Shown here: positions 27,909-36,586 of the stretch, one piece after another
Numbering within the stretch: the first letter of the stretch is position 1
How the letters are laid out: every line of letters starts with the position of its first letter
Notes under the pieces: model-generated
The model's input: the letters and a program-made list of their open reading frames with translations, nothing else
What the model was told of the DNA's origin: nothing
Database searches by the model: none
Position numbers and translations under genes: made by a program
Assembly (NCBI GenBank): GCA_021166725.1
Contig: JAJPES010000079.1
Span: forward strand, 38,247 to 102,246
DNA length: 64,000 bases
Direction of reading: 5' to 3'
Source: Burkholderiaceae bacterium
GTDB taxonomy: Bacteria > Pseudomonadota > Gammaproteobacteria > Burkholderiales > Burkholderiaceae_E

Positions 27909-29425
27909 CAGAACTCGCGCCAGTCGCCGAGTTGCTCGAAGGCGTGTGCGGCGCGATAGATCGTCGATTCGTCGTAGCGTCGTCCGACCAGCATCATCCC
28001 CACCGGCAGCCCATGGCTGAGCGCACAGGGGACGTTCATCGCCGGATGTCCGCTGACGTCGAACGGGCACGCGTTGCCGAGCATCTCGAAGCCGCGCTGG
28101 CACCACAGCGCCAGCGGTGCGTTGGTCGGCGGGAGCGGCGTCGCCTTCATCGGCAGGGTGGGCATCAGCAGCAGGTCGTGGCGCTCGAGCGCCTCGTCGT
28201 AGGCGCCGCGCAGCAAGCGCGCCAGGTTCTGCGCCTTGGCGTAGTAGTGGCCGCGGTACTGCCGCAGGAAATACTCGCCGACGAACATCGAGATCTTCAG
28301 CGTGCGCGACAGTTCATTGGCGCGCGCACGCCAGTTCGCGTGCGCATCGAGCAGGCTCGTGGTGTACAGCCCCTCCCAATTGAAGCCCATGCCGTTGCCG
28401 TGCATCATCTGCGCCTGCAATCCCTCGAGGGCGATCGGGGTCCAGATTGCCGGCCCGTCGAGGTGCATCGGGATGGAAACGTCCTCGACCATTGCGCCGA
28501 GCGCGCGCAGCCGATCGGACGCCTGTCTGACCTTCTGGTCGACGTCGGGCTCGCTCTCGGGACGCCCGAAGCCCTCGCGGACGACCCCGATGCGCAGTCC
28601 TGCGACGCCGCGACCGAGCGCGCTCGTGTACCTGTCGACACGCACGTCGTACTGCCGCGGATCGAGCCCGTCGGCGCCGGCGATCACCTCGAGCAGCAGC
28701 GCGTTGTCGGCAACGGTCGCGGTCATCGGGCCCGCGTGATCGATCGTCGCCTCGATCGGCATGATTCCCGTATACGGGACGAGCCCGTGGGTGGGCTTCA
28801 TGCCATAGACGCCGCACCACCCGGCCGGCATCCGGATCGATCCTCCCTGGTCTCCGCCGATCGCCATCTCGATCTCGCCCGCACCCACGAGGGCCGCGCA
28901 ACCGGAGGAGGAACCGCCGGAGGCGTAGCCGTGGCGCCACGGGTTGTGCACCGGACCGCGCGCCGACGTGTGACTGCCGCCCGAAAGACAGAAATACTCG
29001 CAGTGCGCCTTGCCGACGATGGTTGCGCCGGCGTCCAGCATCCGGGTGACGACCGTCGCGTCGATGTCCGGCACGTAGCCGTCGAGCGTCGAGGCGCCAT
29101 TCATCATCGGCACCCCGGCCAGGCAGACGTTGTCCTTGAGCACGACCCGCTTCCCGCCCAGCGGCCCGGTGCGCGCACCGTGCACCTCGGTCTTCACGGC
29201 CCAGGCGTTCAACGGGTTCTCCGCGGCCGAAGGACGATAGCCGGGCGTGCGCGGCCAGGCGACCGACGGCAGGTTGTCGGGCAACTCGCTGATCCGGTCG
29301 TAGGCCTGCAGGGTGCCGTCGATGACCTCGAGGTACTCCGCGACCTCGGCGTCGGACATGCTCATGTGCAGCTTCGAGACGATTTCGCGCAACTGCTCGA
29401 AGGTCGGGCGTTTGACGGTTCCCAT
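27908..29425 (-). CDS. Amidase, possible separate product from internal ATG
   Basis: Alternative reading of the preceding frame. From ATG 29425 ([12 protein letters not shown]) the product is 505 residues, the normal size for this amidase group, and agggatcact supplies a ribosome site. Amidases hydrolyse an amide to the acid and ammonia; the Ser-cisSer-Lys triad is intact. With the binding protein, permeases and ATPases upstream and a CoA ligase downstream, the operon looks like a path for importing a short amide, hydrolysing it and activating the acid. The substrate is not known. Confidence 0.7.
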   Translation of the reverse strand: MGTVKRPTFEQLREIVSKLHMSMSDAEVAEYLEVIDGTLQAYDRISELPDNLPSVAWPRTPGYRPSAAENPLNAWAVKTEVHGARTGPLGGKRVVLKDNVCLAGVPMMNGASTLDGYVPDIDATVVTRMLDAGATIVGKAHCEYFCLSGGSHTSARGPVHNPWRHGYASGGSSSGCAALVGAGEIEMAIGGDQGGSIRMPAGWCGVYGMKPTHGLVPYTGIMPIEATIDHAGPMTATVADNALLLEVIAGADGLDPRQYDVRVDRYTSALGRGVAGLRIGVVREGFGRPESEPDVDQKVRQASDRLRALGAMVEDVSIPMHLDGPAIWTPIALEGLQAQMMHGNGMGFNWEGLYTTSLLDAHANWRARANELSRTLKISMFVGEYFLRQYRGHYYAKAQNLARLLRGAYDEALERHDLLLMPTLPMKATPLPPTNAPLALWCQRGFEMLGNACPFDVSGHPAMNVPCALSHGLPVGMMLVGRRYDESTIYRAAHAFEQLGDWREF

Positions 29426-30415
29426 AGTGATCCCTGCTGGCGACGGCGTGACGCTCGTCGCGGAGTGACGTGGGGGCCGAGCGGCGGCCCCTTCCGCAGT
29501 GGCGGGAATCGCCGGACGCGTCGTGCGTCCGGCGGCGGTCGACAGCGACGCTGGCTGCCCGGGGCCGGGCGCCGGCGTCGCCCCACGCGGGGAGCCCGCA
29601 CCTCGCGTTCTGCGCACGCTGCCCATGCCGAGCGCTTCGACGAGCGAGGCCGGGGCGCCGATCTGCTCGGCGCCGAATTCCCGCACCAGGCGGCCTTTTT
29701 CCATCACGGCGATGCGATCGGCGACGTCGAGAACGAGGTCGAGGTTCTGTTCGACGATCAGAATGGCCAGCCCGTGCTCGCACCGCAGTCGGGACAGCGT
29801 CTGCCCGATCTCGTCGACGATCGAAGGCTGGATTCCCTCCGAAGGCTCGTCGAGCAGCAGCGCCCACGGATTCGATACCAGCGCGCGCGCAAGTGCGAGG
29901 AGTTGCTGCTCGCCTCCGGACAGAGCGCCACCCCGCCGGTCGAGCAGGCGCGCCAGGCGCGGAAACAGGCGCACAACGCGCTCGACGGCCTCCGGCTCGG
30001 TTTCGTCGGTGGCACCGGTCCAGGCCAGCCGCAGGTTCTCGCGGGCCGTCAACGCAGGCAAGATGCCGCGACCCTGCGCGACGTAGCCGAGGCCGCGACG
30101 GCTGCGCGCGTAAGGCGGTTCGCGAGAAACGTCGACGCCGTCTATCGCGATCCGCCCACCCGTGGCGGGAAGCAGCCCGATGATGGTCTTGAGCAGCGTC
30201 GTCTTGCCCATGCCGTTGTGGCCGACGATGCCGAGCGCCTCGCCTTCGTGCAGCTGCAGCGTAACGCCGTGAAGGACGGGCACATGCCCGTACCCGGAGC
30301 GAAGGTCGTGCGCTTCGAGCACGACGCGCCGCTGCTTCGCCGGCGGCGGCGGCGCCGCGTCGAGCGACGTGCCGGCGACCACGTCACGCGCAGCTTTCAA
30401 GCCGTCGCGCGTCAT
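27908..30415 (-). CDS. LivF/UrtE-type ABC ATPase in frame with an amidase
   Basis: One uninterrupted 835-residue frame holding two complete proteins. Residues 30-265 are a LivF/UrtE-type ATPase: Walker [13 protein letters not shown], signature [13 protein letters not shown], Walker [12 protein letters not shown]. Residues 268-330 are an Ala/Pro/Thr-rich stretch without homology. From residue 331 it is an amidase-signature hydrolase with lysine in [23 protein letters not shown] and the Ser of [14 protein letters not shown]. The start overlaps the LivG stop (ATGA). An internal ATG at 29425 with its own ribosome site could make the amidase separately; whether the fusion is made is open. Confidence 0.75.
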   Translation of the reverse strand: MTRDGLKAARDVVAGTSLDAAPPPPAKQRRVVLEAHDLRSGYGHVPVLHGVTLQLHEGEALGIVGHNGMGKTTLLKTIIGLLPATGGRIAIDGVDVSREPPYARSRRGLGYVAQGRGILPALTARENLRLAWTGATDETEPEAVERVVRLFPRLARLLDRRGGALSGGEQQLLALARALVSNPWALLLDEPSEGIQPSIVDEIGQTLSRLRCEHGLAILIVEQNLDLVLDVADRIAVMEKGRLVREFGAEQIGAPASLVEALGMGSVRRTRGAGSPRGATPAPGPGQPASLSTAAGRTTRPAIPATAEGAAARPPRHSATSVTPSPAGITMGTVKRPTFEQLREIVSKLHMSMSDAEVAEYLEVIDGTLQAYDRISELPDNLPSVAWPRTPGYRPSAAENPLNAWAVKTEVHGARTGPLGGKRVVLKDNVCLAGVPMMNGASTLDGYVPDIDATVVTRMLDAGATIVGKAHCEYFCLSGGSHTSARGPVHNPWRHGYASGGSSSGCAALVGAGEIEMAIGGDQGGSIRMPAGWCGVYGMKPTHGLVPYTGIMPIEATIDHAGPMTATVADNALLLEVIAGADGLDPRQYDVRVDRYTSALGRGVAGLRIGVVREGFGRPESEPDVDQKVRQASDRLRALGAMVEDVSIPMHLDGPAIWTPIALEGLQAQMMHGNGMGFNWEGLYTTSLLDAHANWRARANELSRTLKISMFVGEYFLRQYRGHYYAKAQNLARLLRGAYDEALERHDLLLMPTLPMKATPLPPTNAPLALWCQRGFEMLGNACPFDVSGHPAMNVPCALSHGLPVGMMLVGRRYDESTIYRAAHAFEQLGDWREF

Positions 30416-31134
30416 CGTGCGCGTTCTCCCAGGTAGACCTCGCGCACCCGGGCGTCGTTCAACACCTCGTCAGCGGGCCCGTCGAGGAGGATCGAGCCTT
30501 GATGGAAGACCGTGACGAGCGAGCCGAGCAAGCGCACGAACTCCATGTCGTGGTCGACCACTACGACCGCGGCCGTCTCGTTGATCCGCTGCACGACCGC
30601 GGCGAGTCGTTCGACCTCGTCGCCCGTCATGCCGGCCGCCGGCTCGTCGAGCAGCACGAGCCACGGGCGCTGCGCAAGCACGACGCCGATCTCGACCATC
30701 TGGCGGCGTCCATGCGCAAGCTCGCCGACGCTGCGCCGCGCGACGTCACCCAGCTGCAGGATTCCGATCGTCTCGTCCACGGTGTCGTCAGCCGCGCCGG
30801 CTTCCAGAATCCTGCGCGCAGCAAGCCAGACGTTCTCCTCCACGGTGAGCCCGTTCATCACCGACGGCACCTGCGTCTTCACGCCCACGCCGAGCCGCAC
30901 GATGCGATGCGTGCGCCACCCGGTGACGTCCTGGTTGCGAATCAGCACTCGCCCATTGCCGGATCCCAGCCGATACTGCCCGGTGAGGCACTTGAAGAAG
31001 GTGCTCTTGCCGGCGCCGTTCGGGCCGATCAGACAGCGCAGCTCGCGCTCGCGCAGCGAGAAGTTCACGGAGTCGAGTGCGACGACGCCGCCAAAGCGCA
31101 TCGTGAGATCCTGCGTCTCGACGACCTCGCTCAC
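30412..31134 (-). CDS. Branched-chain/amide-type ABC transporter ATPase (LivG/UrtD-like)
   Basis: 240 residues. Walker [13 protein letters not shown], Walker [17 protein letters not shown] and the H-loop [10 protein letters not shown] are present; the signature reads [13 protein letters not shown], in place of the usual LSHGQ, as in UrtD-type subunits. The AAGMT sequence after Walker B also points to the urea/short-amide branch of the family. Starts at a GTG overlapping the LivM-like stop (GTGA) and is coupled to the second ATPase downstream. Confidence 0.9.
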   Translation of the reverse strand: MSEVVETQDLTMRFGGVVALDSVNFSLRERELRCLIGPNGAGKSTFFKCLTGQYRLGSGNGRVLIRNQDVTGWRTHRIVRLGVGVKTQVPSVMNGLTVEENVWLAARRILEAGAADDTVDETIGILQLGDVARRSVGELAHGRRQMVEIGVVLAQRPWLVLLDEPAAGMTGDEVERLAAVVQRINETAAVVVVDHDMEFVRLLGSLVTVFHQGSILLDGPADEVLNDARVREVYLGERAR

Positions 31135-32177
31135 GTTGCGCCCCCGCCCGTCACGCCGAGCCTGCGCCGTGCGACGCCTGTGCCTTGCGCGCGGTTCGCC
31201 CGCGTCCGAGCGCTCCACAACCGCTGCAAGGCAGGAACCACACCACTCGGCACGGCGAGCACGACCACGATCAGGATCACGCCGAGCACCAGCGAGTTGT
31301 CGATGAGCGTCTGTTCGCCCAGCAGCAGCTTGACCATGCCGAGCGCGACTGCCCCGAGGATGGGGCCGAGCAGCGTTCCGAGACCGCCGACGATGACCCA
31401 GATCAGCACCTCGGCGGCCTGGCGCAGGCTGAAGAGCCCGGGCGTGACGATCTCGGCCCAGTTGGCGAAGAGGCAGCCGGCCAACCCCGCCATCGCCGCG
31501 CTCAACGAGAACACCGCCGTCTTCAACAGCGGCACGTCGTAGCCGAGCAGTTCGCATCGCGCCTCGTTCTCGCGGATGCCGACGAGCACGCGCCCGAAGG
31601 TGCTCGTGAGCACCCAGCGACAGATCAGGTAGCACGCCAGCAGCGCCGCGGCGCAGACGTAGTAGCTGGGTACCCCATACAGCGAGACGTCCGGAAAGCC
31701 GGGCAGGTTCAGGGTCGGAAAACCGGGGATGCCGTTGAACCCGCCGAGCCGTGCCTCGCCGATGCGATAGGCATCTCCGGCAGTGGCGCTCATGAACTTG
31801 AACAGGATCAGCGTGACGACGAGCGTGATCACGCCCATGTAGACGTCGCTGATGCGACCGTAGAACATCATTGCGCCGACGACCGCGGCGAAGGCGGCGG
31901 GCAGCAGCACGGCGAGCAGCAACGGCACGGTACTCTCGCCGAAGTTCAGCGCGGCGATCGCGTAGGTGTAGGCGCCCAGGCCGAAGTACGCCGAATGGCC
32001 GAAGCTGAGCAGCCCCGCGAAGCCCCACATGAGCCCGAGCGACAGCGCGAAGAGCGCCCAGATCAGCAGGACGCTCGCCGTGTGCGTGTCGAAGACGAGT
32101 GGATAGAGCGCGAGCGCGATCGTGACGGCGAGGAACCACCCCCAGCGAATCGTTCCCGTGGAGCGCCAGGCCTTCAC
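31131..32177 (-). CDS. Branched-chain/amide-type ABC permease (LivM/UrtC-like)
   Basis: 348 residues with eight to ten membrane helices. The GLLSFGHSAYFGLGAYTYA segment and the cytoplasmic loop GRVLVGIRENEARCELLGYD are LivM/UrtC signatures. It forms the membrane channel with the LivH-like subunit. The C-terminal 30 residues are a basic tail without homology. Overlaps the upstream permease stop and the downstream ATPase start by four bases each. Confidence 0.93.
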   Translation of the reverse strand: MKAWRSTGTIRWGWFLAVTIALALYPLVFDTHTASVLLIWALFALSLGLMWGFAGLLSFGHSAYFGLGAYTYAIAALNFGESTVPLLLAVLLPAAFAAVVGAMMFYGRISDVYMGVITLVVTLILFKFMSATAGDAYRIGEARLGGFNGIPGFPTLNLPGFPDVSLYGVPSYYVCAAALLACYLICRWVLTSTFGRVLVGIRENEARCELLGYDVPLLKTAVFSLSAAMAGLAGCLFANWAEIVTPGLFSLRQAAEVLIWVIVGGLGTLLGPILGAVALGMVKLLLGEQTLIDNSLVLGVILIVVVLAVPSGVVPALQRLWSARTRANRAQGTGVARRRLGVTGGGAT

Positions 32178-33040
32178 GTGCCGTTCCGGAAGAAGCGCCC
32201 GGTGATGCCCTGCGGCATCAGGCGCAGCAGCACGATCGCGAGCGCGAGCATCGCCAGTTCACCGACGACCGGCCCGGCCTCGAACGAAAAGAACTGGTTG
32301 ACGAAGCCGAAGAGCACCGAACTGGACAGCGTGCCGGAGATGACCGCGGCGCCGCCGGTGATTACCGTGATGAACGCCTTGGCGATATAGGCGCCGCCCG
32401 AGGAGGGCAGCAGTCCCGTCAGCGGCGCCAGCACTCCGCCCGCAAGCCCCGACAGCGCCGCGCCGAACGCGAAGGTGAGCATGTAGACGCGGCGAGGGTC
32501 GTAGCCCAGCGCCGCGACCACCTCGGGTCCCTGCATCGCTCCCCGTGCCACGAGCCCGGCGCGCGTGAAACGCAGCAGCACCCACAGGACAAGGAACAAC
32601 AGCGTGGCGACCGCGACGATGAACAGGTTGTAGCCGCCCATCTGGTAGTCGCCGACCTGGTAGCCGCCGATCGGAGCGGGAACGCTGACGGCGCTGCTGC
32701 CGAAAACCAGCGTGATCCCGCCGATCATCAGCAGGCTGAGACCCCAGGTGGCAAGCATCGTGTCGATCATCCGCCCGTAGAGGAAGCGGATGATCAGGCG
32801 CTCGGCGAGAAGACCCCATGCCGCCACGACGAGCGGCGAAACGACGAGCATCGCCAACCAGACGTTCCATCCGGCCTTCACGCAGGCGATCGTGGTGTAG
32901 CCGCCGAGCATGACGAACTCGCCGTGCGCGAGATTGATCACGCGCATCATGCCGAAGACGATCGCCAGCCCGGCGCTGATCAGCGCCAGGAAGGCGATCA
33001 TGTACAGCATCTCGAGAACGACGACAGCTGCGTAGTCCAC
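32174..33040 (-). CDS. Branched-chain/amide-type ABC permease (LivH/UrtB-like)
   Basis: 288 residues, about eight membrane helices. Features include FGMMRVINLAHGEFVMLGGY at the N-terminus and the AMQGPEVVAALGYD loop (in place of the usual RA..N) near residue 185. GTG start at 33040, 27 bases after the binding-protein gene. Second membrane subunit of the transporter. Confidence 0.92.
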   Translation of the reverse strand: MDYAAVVVLEMLYMIAFLALISAGLAIVFGMMRVINLAHGEFVMLGGYTTIACVKAGWNVWLAMLVVSPLVVAAWGLLAERLIIRFLYGRMIDTMLATWGLSLLMIGGITLVFGSSAVSVPAPIGGYQVGDYQMGGYNLFIVAVATLLFLVLWVLLRFTRAGLVARGAMQGPEVVAALGYDPRRVYMLTFAFGAALSGLAGGVLAPLTGLLPSSGGAYIAKAFITVITGGAAVISGTLSSSVLFGFVNQFFSFEAGPVVGELAMLALAIVLLRLMPQGITGRFFRNGT

Positions 33041-33067
33041 GACCGCGCGCCCGGAATCGATCGATGG

Positions 33068-34294
33068 CTAGATCGACACCTCGAACTGCTTGTTCTCCTT
33101 CGGGTTCTTCTGCAGGTCGCAGTACTGCGCGGTGTCGCTCGGCGGGCGCTGCTTCACCGTCTCCAGGATCGTGTTCTTCTGCCCCTTGACTTCCATGACA
33201 CGGACATCGAGCGCAGCATGATGGGTCTTCGGTTCGATCGTCACGGTGCCCGAGGGCCCTTCGATCGACACGCCGGCCTCCAGCGCCGCCAGAACCGGCG
33301 CGTGCTCGATCGCCTTCGCGTTGCGCACCGCCTGCGCCCAGAGGTGGATTCCCTGGTACTGCGAAACCGCGATCTCGTGGACGGACCTGGGATCGCCGAA
33401 GCGCTTCTGCCAGCGCGCGAGGAAATCCTTGTTCGCCGGCGTGTCGATCTCCTGGCTGTAGTTGCCGGCGATGAGAATGCCGTCGCCTTCGGCTGCGGAC
33501 AGCGCGAGCTGTTCGTTGCCCACGCCGAACACCGTCGCCGCGAGCGGGATCCTGGTGTTCATGCCAGAGGCCGCCCACTGGCGGTAGAACGACATGTGCG
33601 CGCCACCGACGAGAGCGGAGACGACGAACGACGGCTTCTCCTGCTGGATCTTCGCGATCGTCGAGCCGAAGTCGGCGACGTCGAGCGGAAAGAAGTCGGT
33701 CTTCAGCGTGGTTCCGTTGCGCTGCTTGACGTAATGCGCGATCCACTTCGCGGCGATCTGCCCGTAGTTGTAGTCGGCCGCGAGCACGTAGACCTTGTTG
33801 CCCCATCGCTTCATCGCGAGGTCGACGACCGGCTCGATGACCTGCGCCGGAGTCGTCCCGGTGCATACGGTGTTGCGGTCGCAGACGCCGCCTTCATAGA
33901 GGATGTTGTAGAAGTAGAGCGTGTTGGCGCGCCTGAAGGTCTGCCGGATCGCCTCGCGCGAGGCCGACGTGATGCCGCCGTGCACCACGTGGACCTTGTC
34001 GTCGCGCACGAGTTGCTGCGCGAACTTGGTGTAGAGCGCGATGTCGGACTGCGTGTCGTATTCGATGAGCTGCAGCTTGCGACCGAGCAGTCCGCCCGCT
34101 TCGTTGATCTCGTCCACGGCCATCCTCGACGCCATCGCCATTGGCTTTCCGTAGATGTCGATGTTCCCCGAGGCGTCGAGCAACACCCCGACCTTGATGG
34201 GAGCGCCTTGTGCGAAGGCCCCGCGCAGCGGCAGGGCCGTTCCGAGGGCGGCCAATCCGGCGCCCGCGACGAAATCACGACGCGTGATGCTCAT
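33068..34294 (-). CDS. ABC transporter substrate-binding protein, UrtA/amide type
   Basis: 408 residues. A Tat signal peptide is visible (SITRRDFVAGAGLAALG, twin Arg at 5-6, cleavage near AFAQ), so the folded protein is exported. The mature part is a type I periplasmic-binding fold with VGVLLDASGNIDIYGKPM and YFYNILYEGGVCDRNTVC, the latter as in the urea/short-chain-amide branch (UrtA/FmdD). Good ribosome site (ggagacag). First gene of the transport-amidase-ligase operon. The exact amide is not determined. Confidence 0.88.
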   Translation of the reverse strand: MSITRRDFVAGAGLAALGTALPLRGAFAQGAPIKVGVLLDASGNIDIYGKPMAMASRMAVDEINEAGGLLGRKLQLIEYDTQSDIALYTKFAQQLVRDDKVHVVHGGITSASREAIRQTFRRANTLYFYNILYEGGVCDRNTVCTGTTPAQVIEPVVDLAMKRWGNKVYVLAADYNYGQIAAKWIAHYVKQRNGTTLKTDFFPLDVADFGSTIAKIQQEKPSFVVSALVGGAHMSFYRQWAASGMNTRIPLAATVFGVGNEQLALSAAEGDGILIAGNYSQEIDTPANKDFLARWQKRFGDPRSVHEIAVSQYQGIHLWAQAVRNAKAIEHAPVLAALEAGVSIEGPSGTVTIEPKTHHAALDVRVMEVKGQKNTILETVKQRPPSDTAQYCDLQKNPKENKQFEVSI

Positions 34295-34331
34295 TGCTGT
34301 CTCCTGTTATGTTCGACGACGTCCGGCTCAC

Positions 34332-35948
34332 TCAGTCGCTCGCGCGGGGCGCGGCTGCCGTCTCGCGGCCCGCCGGCTGCGACGGGGCAGCCAGTCCGAC
34401 CGCTGACGAGAAGTCGACTCCGATCGAGTCGCCGATGCTCTTGAGGGCCGGCAACTGCAGCGCCATGCCCATGATGCTGTCCATGACCTGGTTCACCGGC
34501 GGGCGGGCGGCATCGCCGGCAGCGCCACTGCCGGGCGCACCCGCCAGCCCGCTCACCTGGTGGATGCGGATGCTGTCGATCTTCTCCACCGGCTTCATCA
34601 TCTGCGCGACGATCTCGGGCATCTTGTCGAGCCGGTAGCGCTCCAGCTGCAGCCTCACGAGGCCGTCGCTTCGCGTGTTCTCGGCGTCGATCAGCGCCCG
34701 GCTGCCTTCCGACTCGGCGAGCATTCGCAGCCGCTCGGCCTCGGCTCGCGTGCGCACCGCCTGCGCCTCGGACTGCGCGCGCCGGATCAGCACCGACGCC
34801 TCGCTCTCGGCCTTCGCCGCGGCCACCTCGCCCGCCTCCTGCTCGCGCTTCACCGCGATCTCGCGCGATCGTTCCACGACCGCGCGCTCGCGCTCGGTCT
34901 GCACGTGCTCCTGCGCCAGGATGATCTCGGCGCGAGCGCGCTCGGCGCGCGCCTGCGCCTGCGCCTCCTCGGCGTGCTTGTCGGCGAGCCGGATCGCACT
35001 GTCGGCCTTGCGCACCTCGGAATTAAGCTGCGACTCGATCTCCACCCGCCGGATCTCGCTCTGCTTCGCCAGTTCGACGAGCCGGGTCTCGCGCTCGCGA
35101 AGGATGCGTGCAGCCTCGCTGGCAATCAACGCATCCTCGCGCGCCTTCGCAGCCTCCGCTTCACTGGCCGACTTGATGCGCTCGATCTCGAGTCGCTGCT
35201 CGATCTGTGCCTGCTCTTCCTGCTGCGCCAGGCCCAGACGCCGCTTCGTGGCGTCGAGTTGCGTCTGCCGCACGGCGATCTCCGCTTCCGCCTCGACCTC
35301 GGTGCGCTTCTTGCGGTTGGCCGAGATGATCTCGGCCAGACGTCGCATGCCGACCGCATTGAACGCGTTGTTCTCGTCAAGAGCCGCGAACGGCGCCTGG
35401 TCGAGCCTGGTGAGCGAGATCGAATCGAGCAGCACGCCATTGTGCGAGAGGTTCTCGCGCAGCTGCTCGGCCACCTGCCGCACGAACTCGCTGCGCTGCT
35501 CGTGCAGGCTGTCCATGGTGCGCGCCGCCGCTACGGCCTGCAGCGCATCGATGAAGCGCCCCTCGAGCAGGTTGCGTATGCCCTCGGGGCTCAGCGCCCG
35601 GGCGCCGAGCGCCTGCGCTGCGGTCGCCACCCCGTCGACCGTGGGTTGCACGCGCACGTAGAACTCCAGCTCTGCATCGACGCGGATGCGATCGGTGGTG
35701 ATCAGCGATTTCTCGGACGTGCGTCGAACTTCGACGCGGATCGTCCGCATGTTGATCTCCTCGACGCGATGCAGGAACGGCAGCGCGAGGCAGCCGCCGG
35801 CGAGGATCGTCTTCTGGCCGCCGAAGCCGGTGCGGATCAGCGCGACGTCGCGCGTGGACTTGCGGTAGAAGCGGTTGAGGAAGGCGACGACGATCGCGAC
35901 GACGACGATCGCGAGCGCGATCGCGAAGATCCAACCGAGCAGAACCAT
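34332..35948 (-). CDS. Flotillin-like (SPFH) membrane protein
   Basis: 538 residues. One N-terminal membrane helix (about 4-25), an SPFH/band-7 domain (about 30-200, GFGGQKTILAGGCLALP), a long Glu/Ala/Arg coiled coil (about 225-430) and a flotillin-type C-terminus with LQLERYRLDKMPEIVAQMMKP. Resembles YqiK/flotillin proteins that organise membrane microdomains. No NfeD partner gene is adjacent, unlike many bacterial flotillins. It lies downstream of a MarR gene across a 90-base gap with a promoter and tandem repeats, so MarR control is plausible. Confidence 0.9.
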   Translation of the reverse strand: MVLLGWIFAIALAIVVVAIVVAFLNRFYRKSTRDVALIRTGFGGQKTILAGGCLALPFLHRVEEINMRTIRVEVRRTSEKSLITTDRIRVDAELEFYVRVQPTVDGVATAAQALGARALSPEGIRNLLEGRFIDALQAVAAARTMDSLHEQRSEFVRQVAEQLRENLSHNGVLLDSISLTRLDQAPFAALDENNAFNAVGMRRLAEIISANRKKRTEVEAEAEIAVRQTQLDATKRRLGLAQQEEQAQIEQRLEIERIKSASEAEAAKAREDALIASEAARILRERETRLVELAKQSEIRRVEIESQLNSEVRKADSAIRLADKHAEEAQAQARAERARAEIILAQEHVQTERERAVVERSREIAVKREQEAGEVAAAKAESEASVLIRRAQSEAQAVRTRAEAERLRMLAESEGSRALIDAENTRSDGLVRLQLERYRLDKMPEIVAQMMKPVEKIDSIRIHQVSGLAGAPGSGAAGDAARPPVNQVMDSIMGMALQLPALKSIGDSIGVDFSSAVGLAAPSQPAGRETAAAPRASD

Positions 35949-35977
35949 GACTTCCCCGTACGTGGGCAGTGCGGCTC

Positions 35978-36007
35978 AGTATCGGAAGGAATTGTTTTCC
36001 GTGTCAA
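35978..36007 (-). promoter_or_regulatory. Sigma-70-type promoter of the flotillin-like gene
   Basis: On the minus strand TTGACA (36002-36007), 18 bases, then GATACT (35978-35983). The -35 box is perfect and the -10 matches at four of six. Transcription would start near 35971, giving a leader of about 23 bases to the ATG at 35948. The -35 box lies inside one unit of the 21-bp tandem repeat. Confidence 0.6.
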
Positions 36008-36032
36008 GTAATTTGTTTTCCGATTCAAGTAA
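35992..36032. repeat. Two 20-bp tandem direct repeats, likely operator
   Basis: TTGTTTTCCGTGTCAAGTAA (35992-36011) and TTGTTTTCCGATTCAAGTAA (36013-36032) differ at two positions and repeat with a 21-base period, two turns of the helix. They lie between the MarR gene and the flotillin-like gene and cover the flotillin -35 box. AT-rich against a very GC-rich background. A binding site for the adjacent MarR regulator is the simplest reading but is inference. Confidence 0.6.
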
Positions 36033-36038
36033 TCGGAT

Positions 36039-36482
36039 TCACGAGCCGCGCTCGCGGATGAAGTCCTCGAGCAGTCGCTTCAGCTCTCGGCCCCTGTCGC
36101 GACCGAGCGCCGACTCCATCGACAGTCGTTCGCGCTGCACCGTGCCCTGGAGGCGTCGCACGCAGGCGAGGCCCACGTCGGAGATGTAGACGAGCACCCT
36201 GCGATTGTCCTCGGGGTCGAGGGCGCGCTGCACGAGAGCATTGGCCACCATGCGGTCGACGAGCTTCGAGAGCGACGGAAGCTTCATCGACACGGCGTCG
36301 GCGAGCGCGGACATCGAACGACCGCTTTCGTCGGCCAGCACCTCGAGCACGCGCCACGACTCAAGCGGCACGCCCACGGGATCAAGCACGCGCTCGAGGT
36401 CGGCGGTGGCGCGACGGCTTGCTTCGTGGAGCAACGCCTGCAGGGAGGCGGCGCCGTCAGCCTTCTTTCTGGGCTTCGCCAT
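36039..36482 (-). CDS. MarR-family transcriptional regulator
   Basis: 147 residues. Winged helix-turn-helix with a recognition region (SMSALADAVSMKLPSLSKLVDRMV) and the wing motif DPEDNRRVLVYIS containing the family's D..DxR pattern. Acts as a dimer, usually as a ligand-released repressor. Downstream on the same strand is the flotillin-like gene, upstream and divergent is an amidase gene; either or both may be targets. An ATTCTA/TAGAAT -10-like box lies only about ten bases before its ATG. Confidence 0.93.
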   Translation of the reverse strand: MAKPRKKADGAASLQALLHEASRRATADLERVLDPVGVPLESWRVLEVLADESGRSMSALADAVSMKLPSLSKLVDRMVANALVQRALDPEDNRRVLVYISDVGLACVRRLQGTVQRERLSMESALGRDRGRELKRLLEDFIRERGS

Positions 36483-36586
36483 GATTCCCGAATTCTAGGG
36501 CGAGCGGAGCGAGCGCGCCAGACGAGCGCTTTCGGCCCGTTCGCCGGTGGGGTACAAATGACTCCAACAATCGGAGGAGCCGCGCA

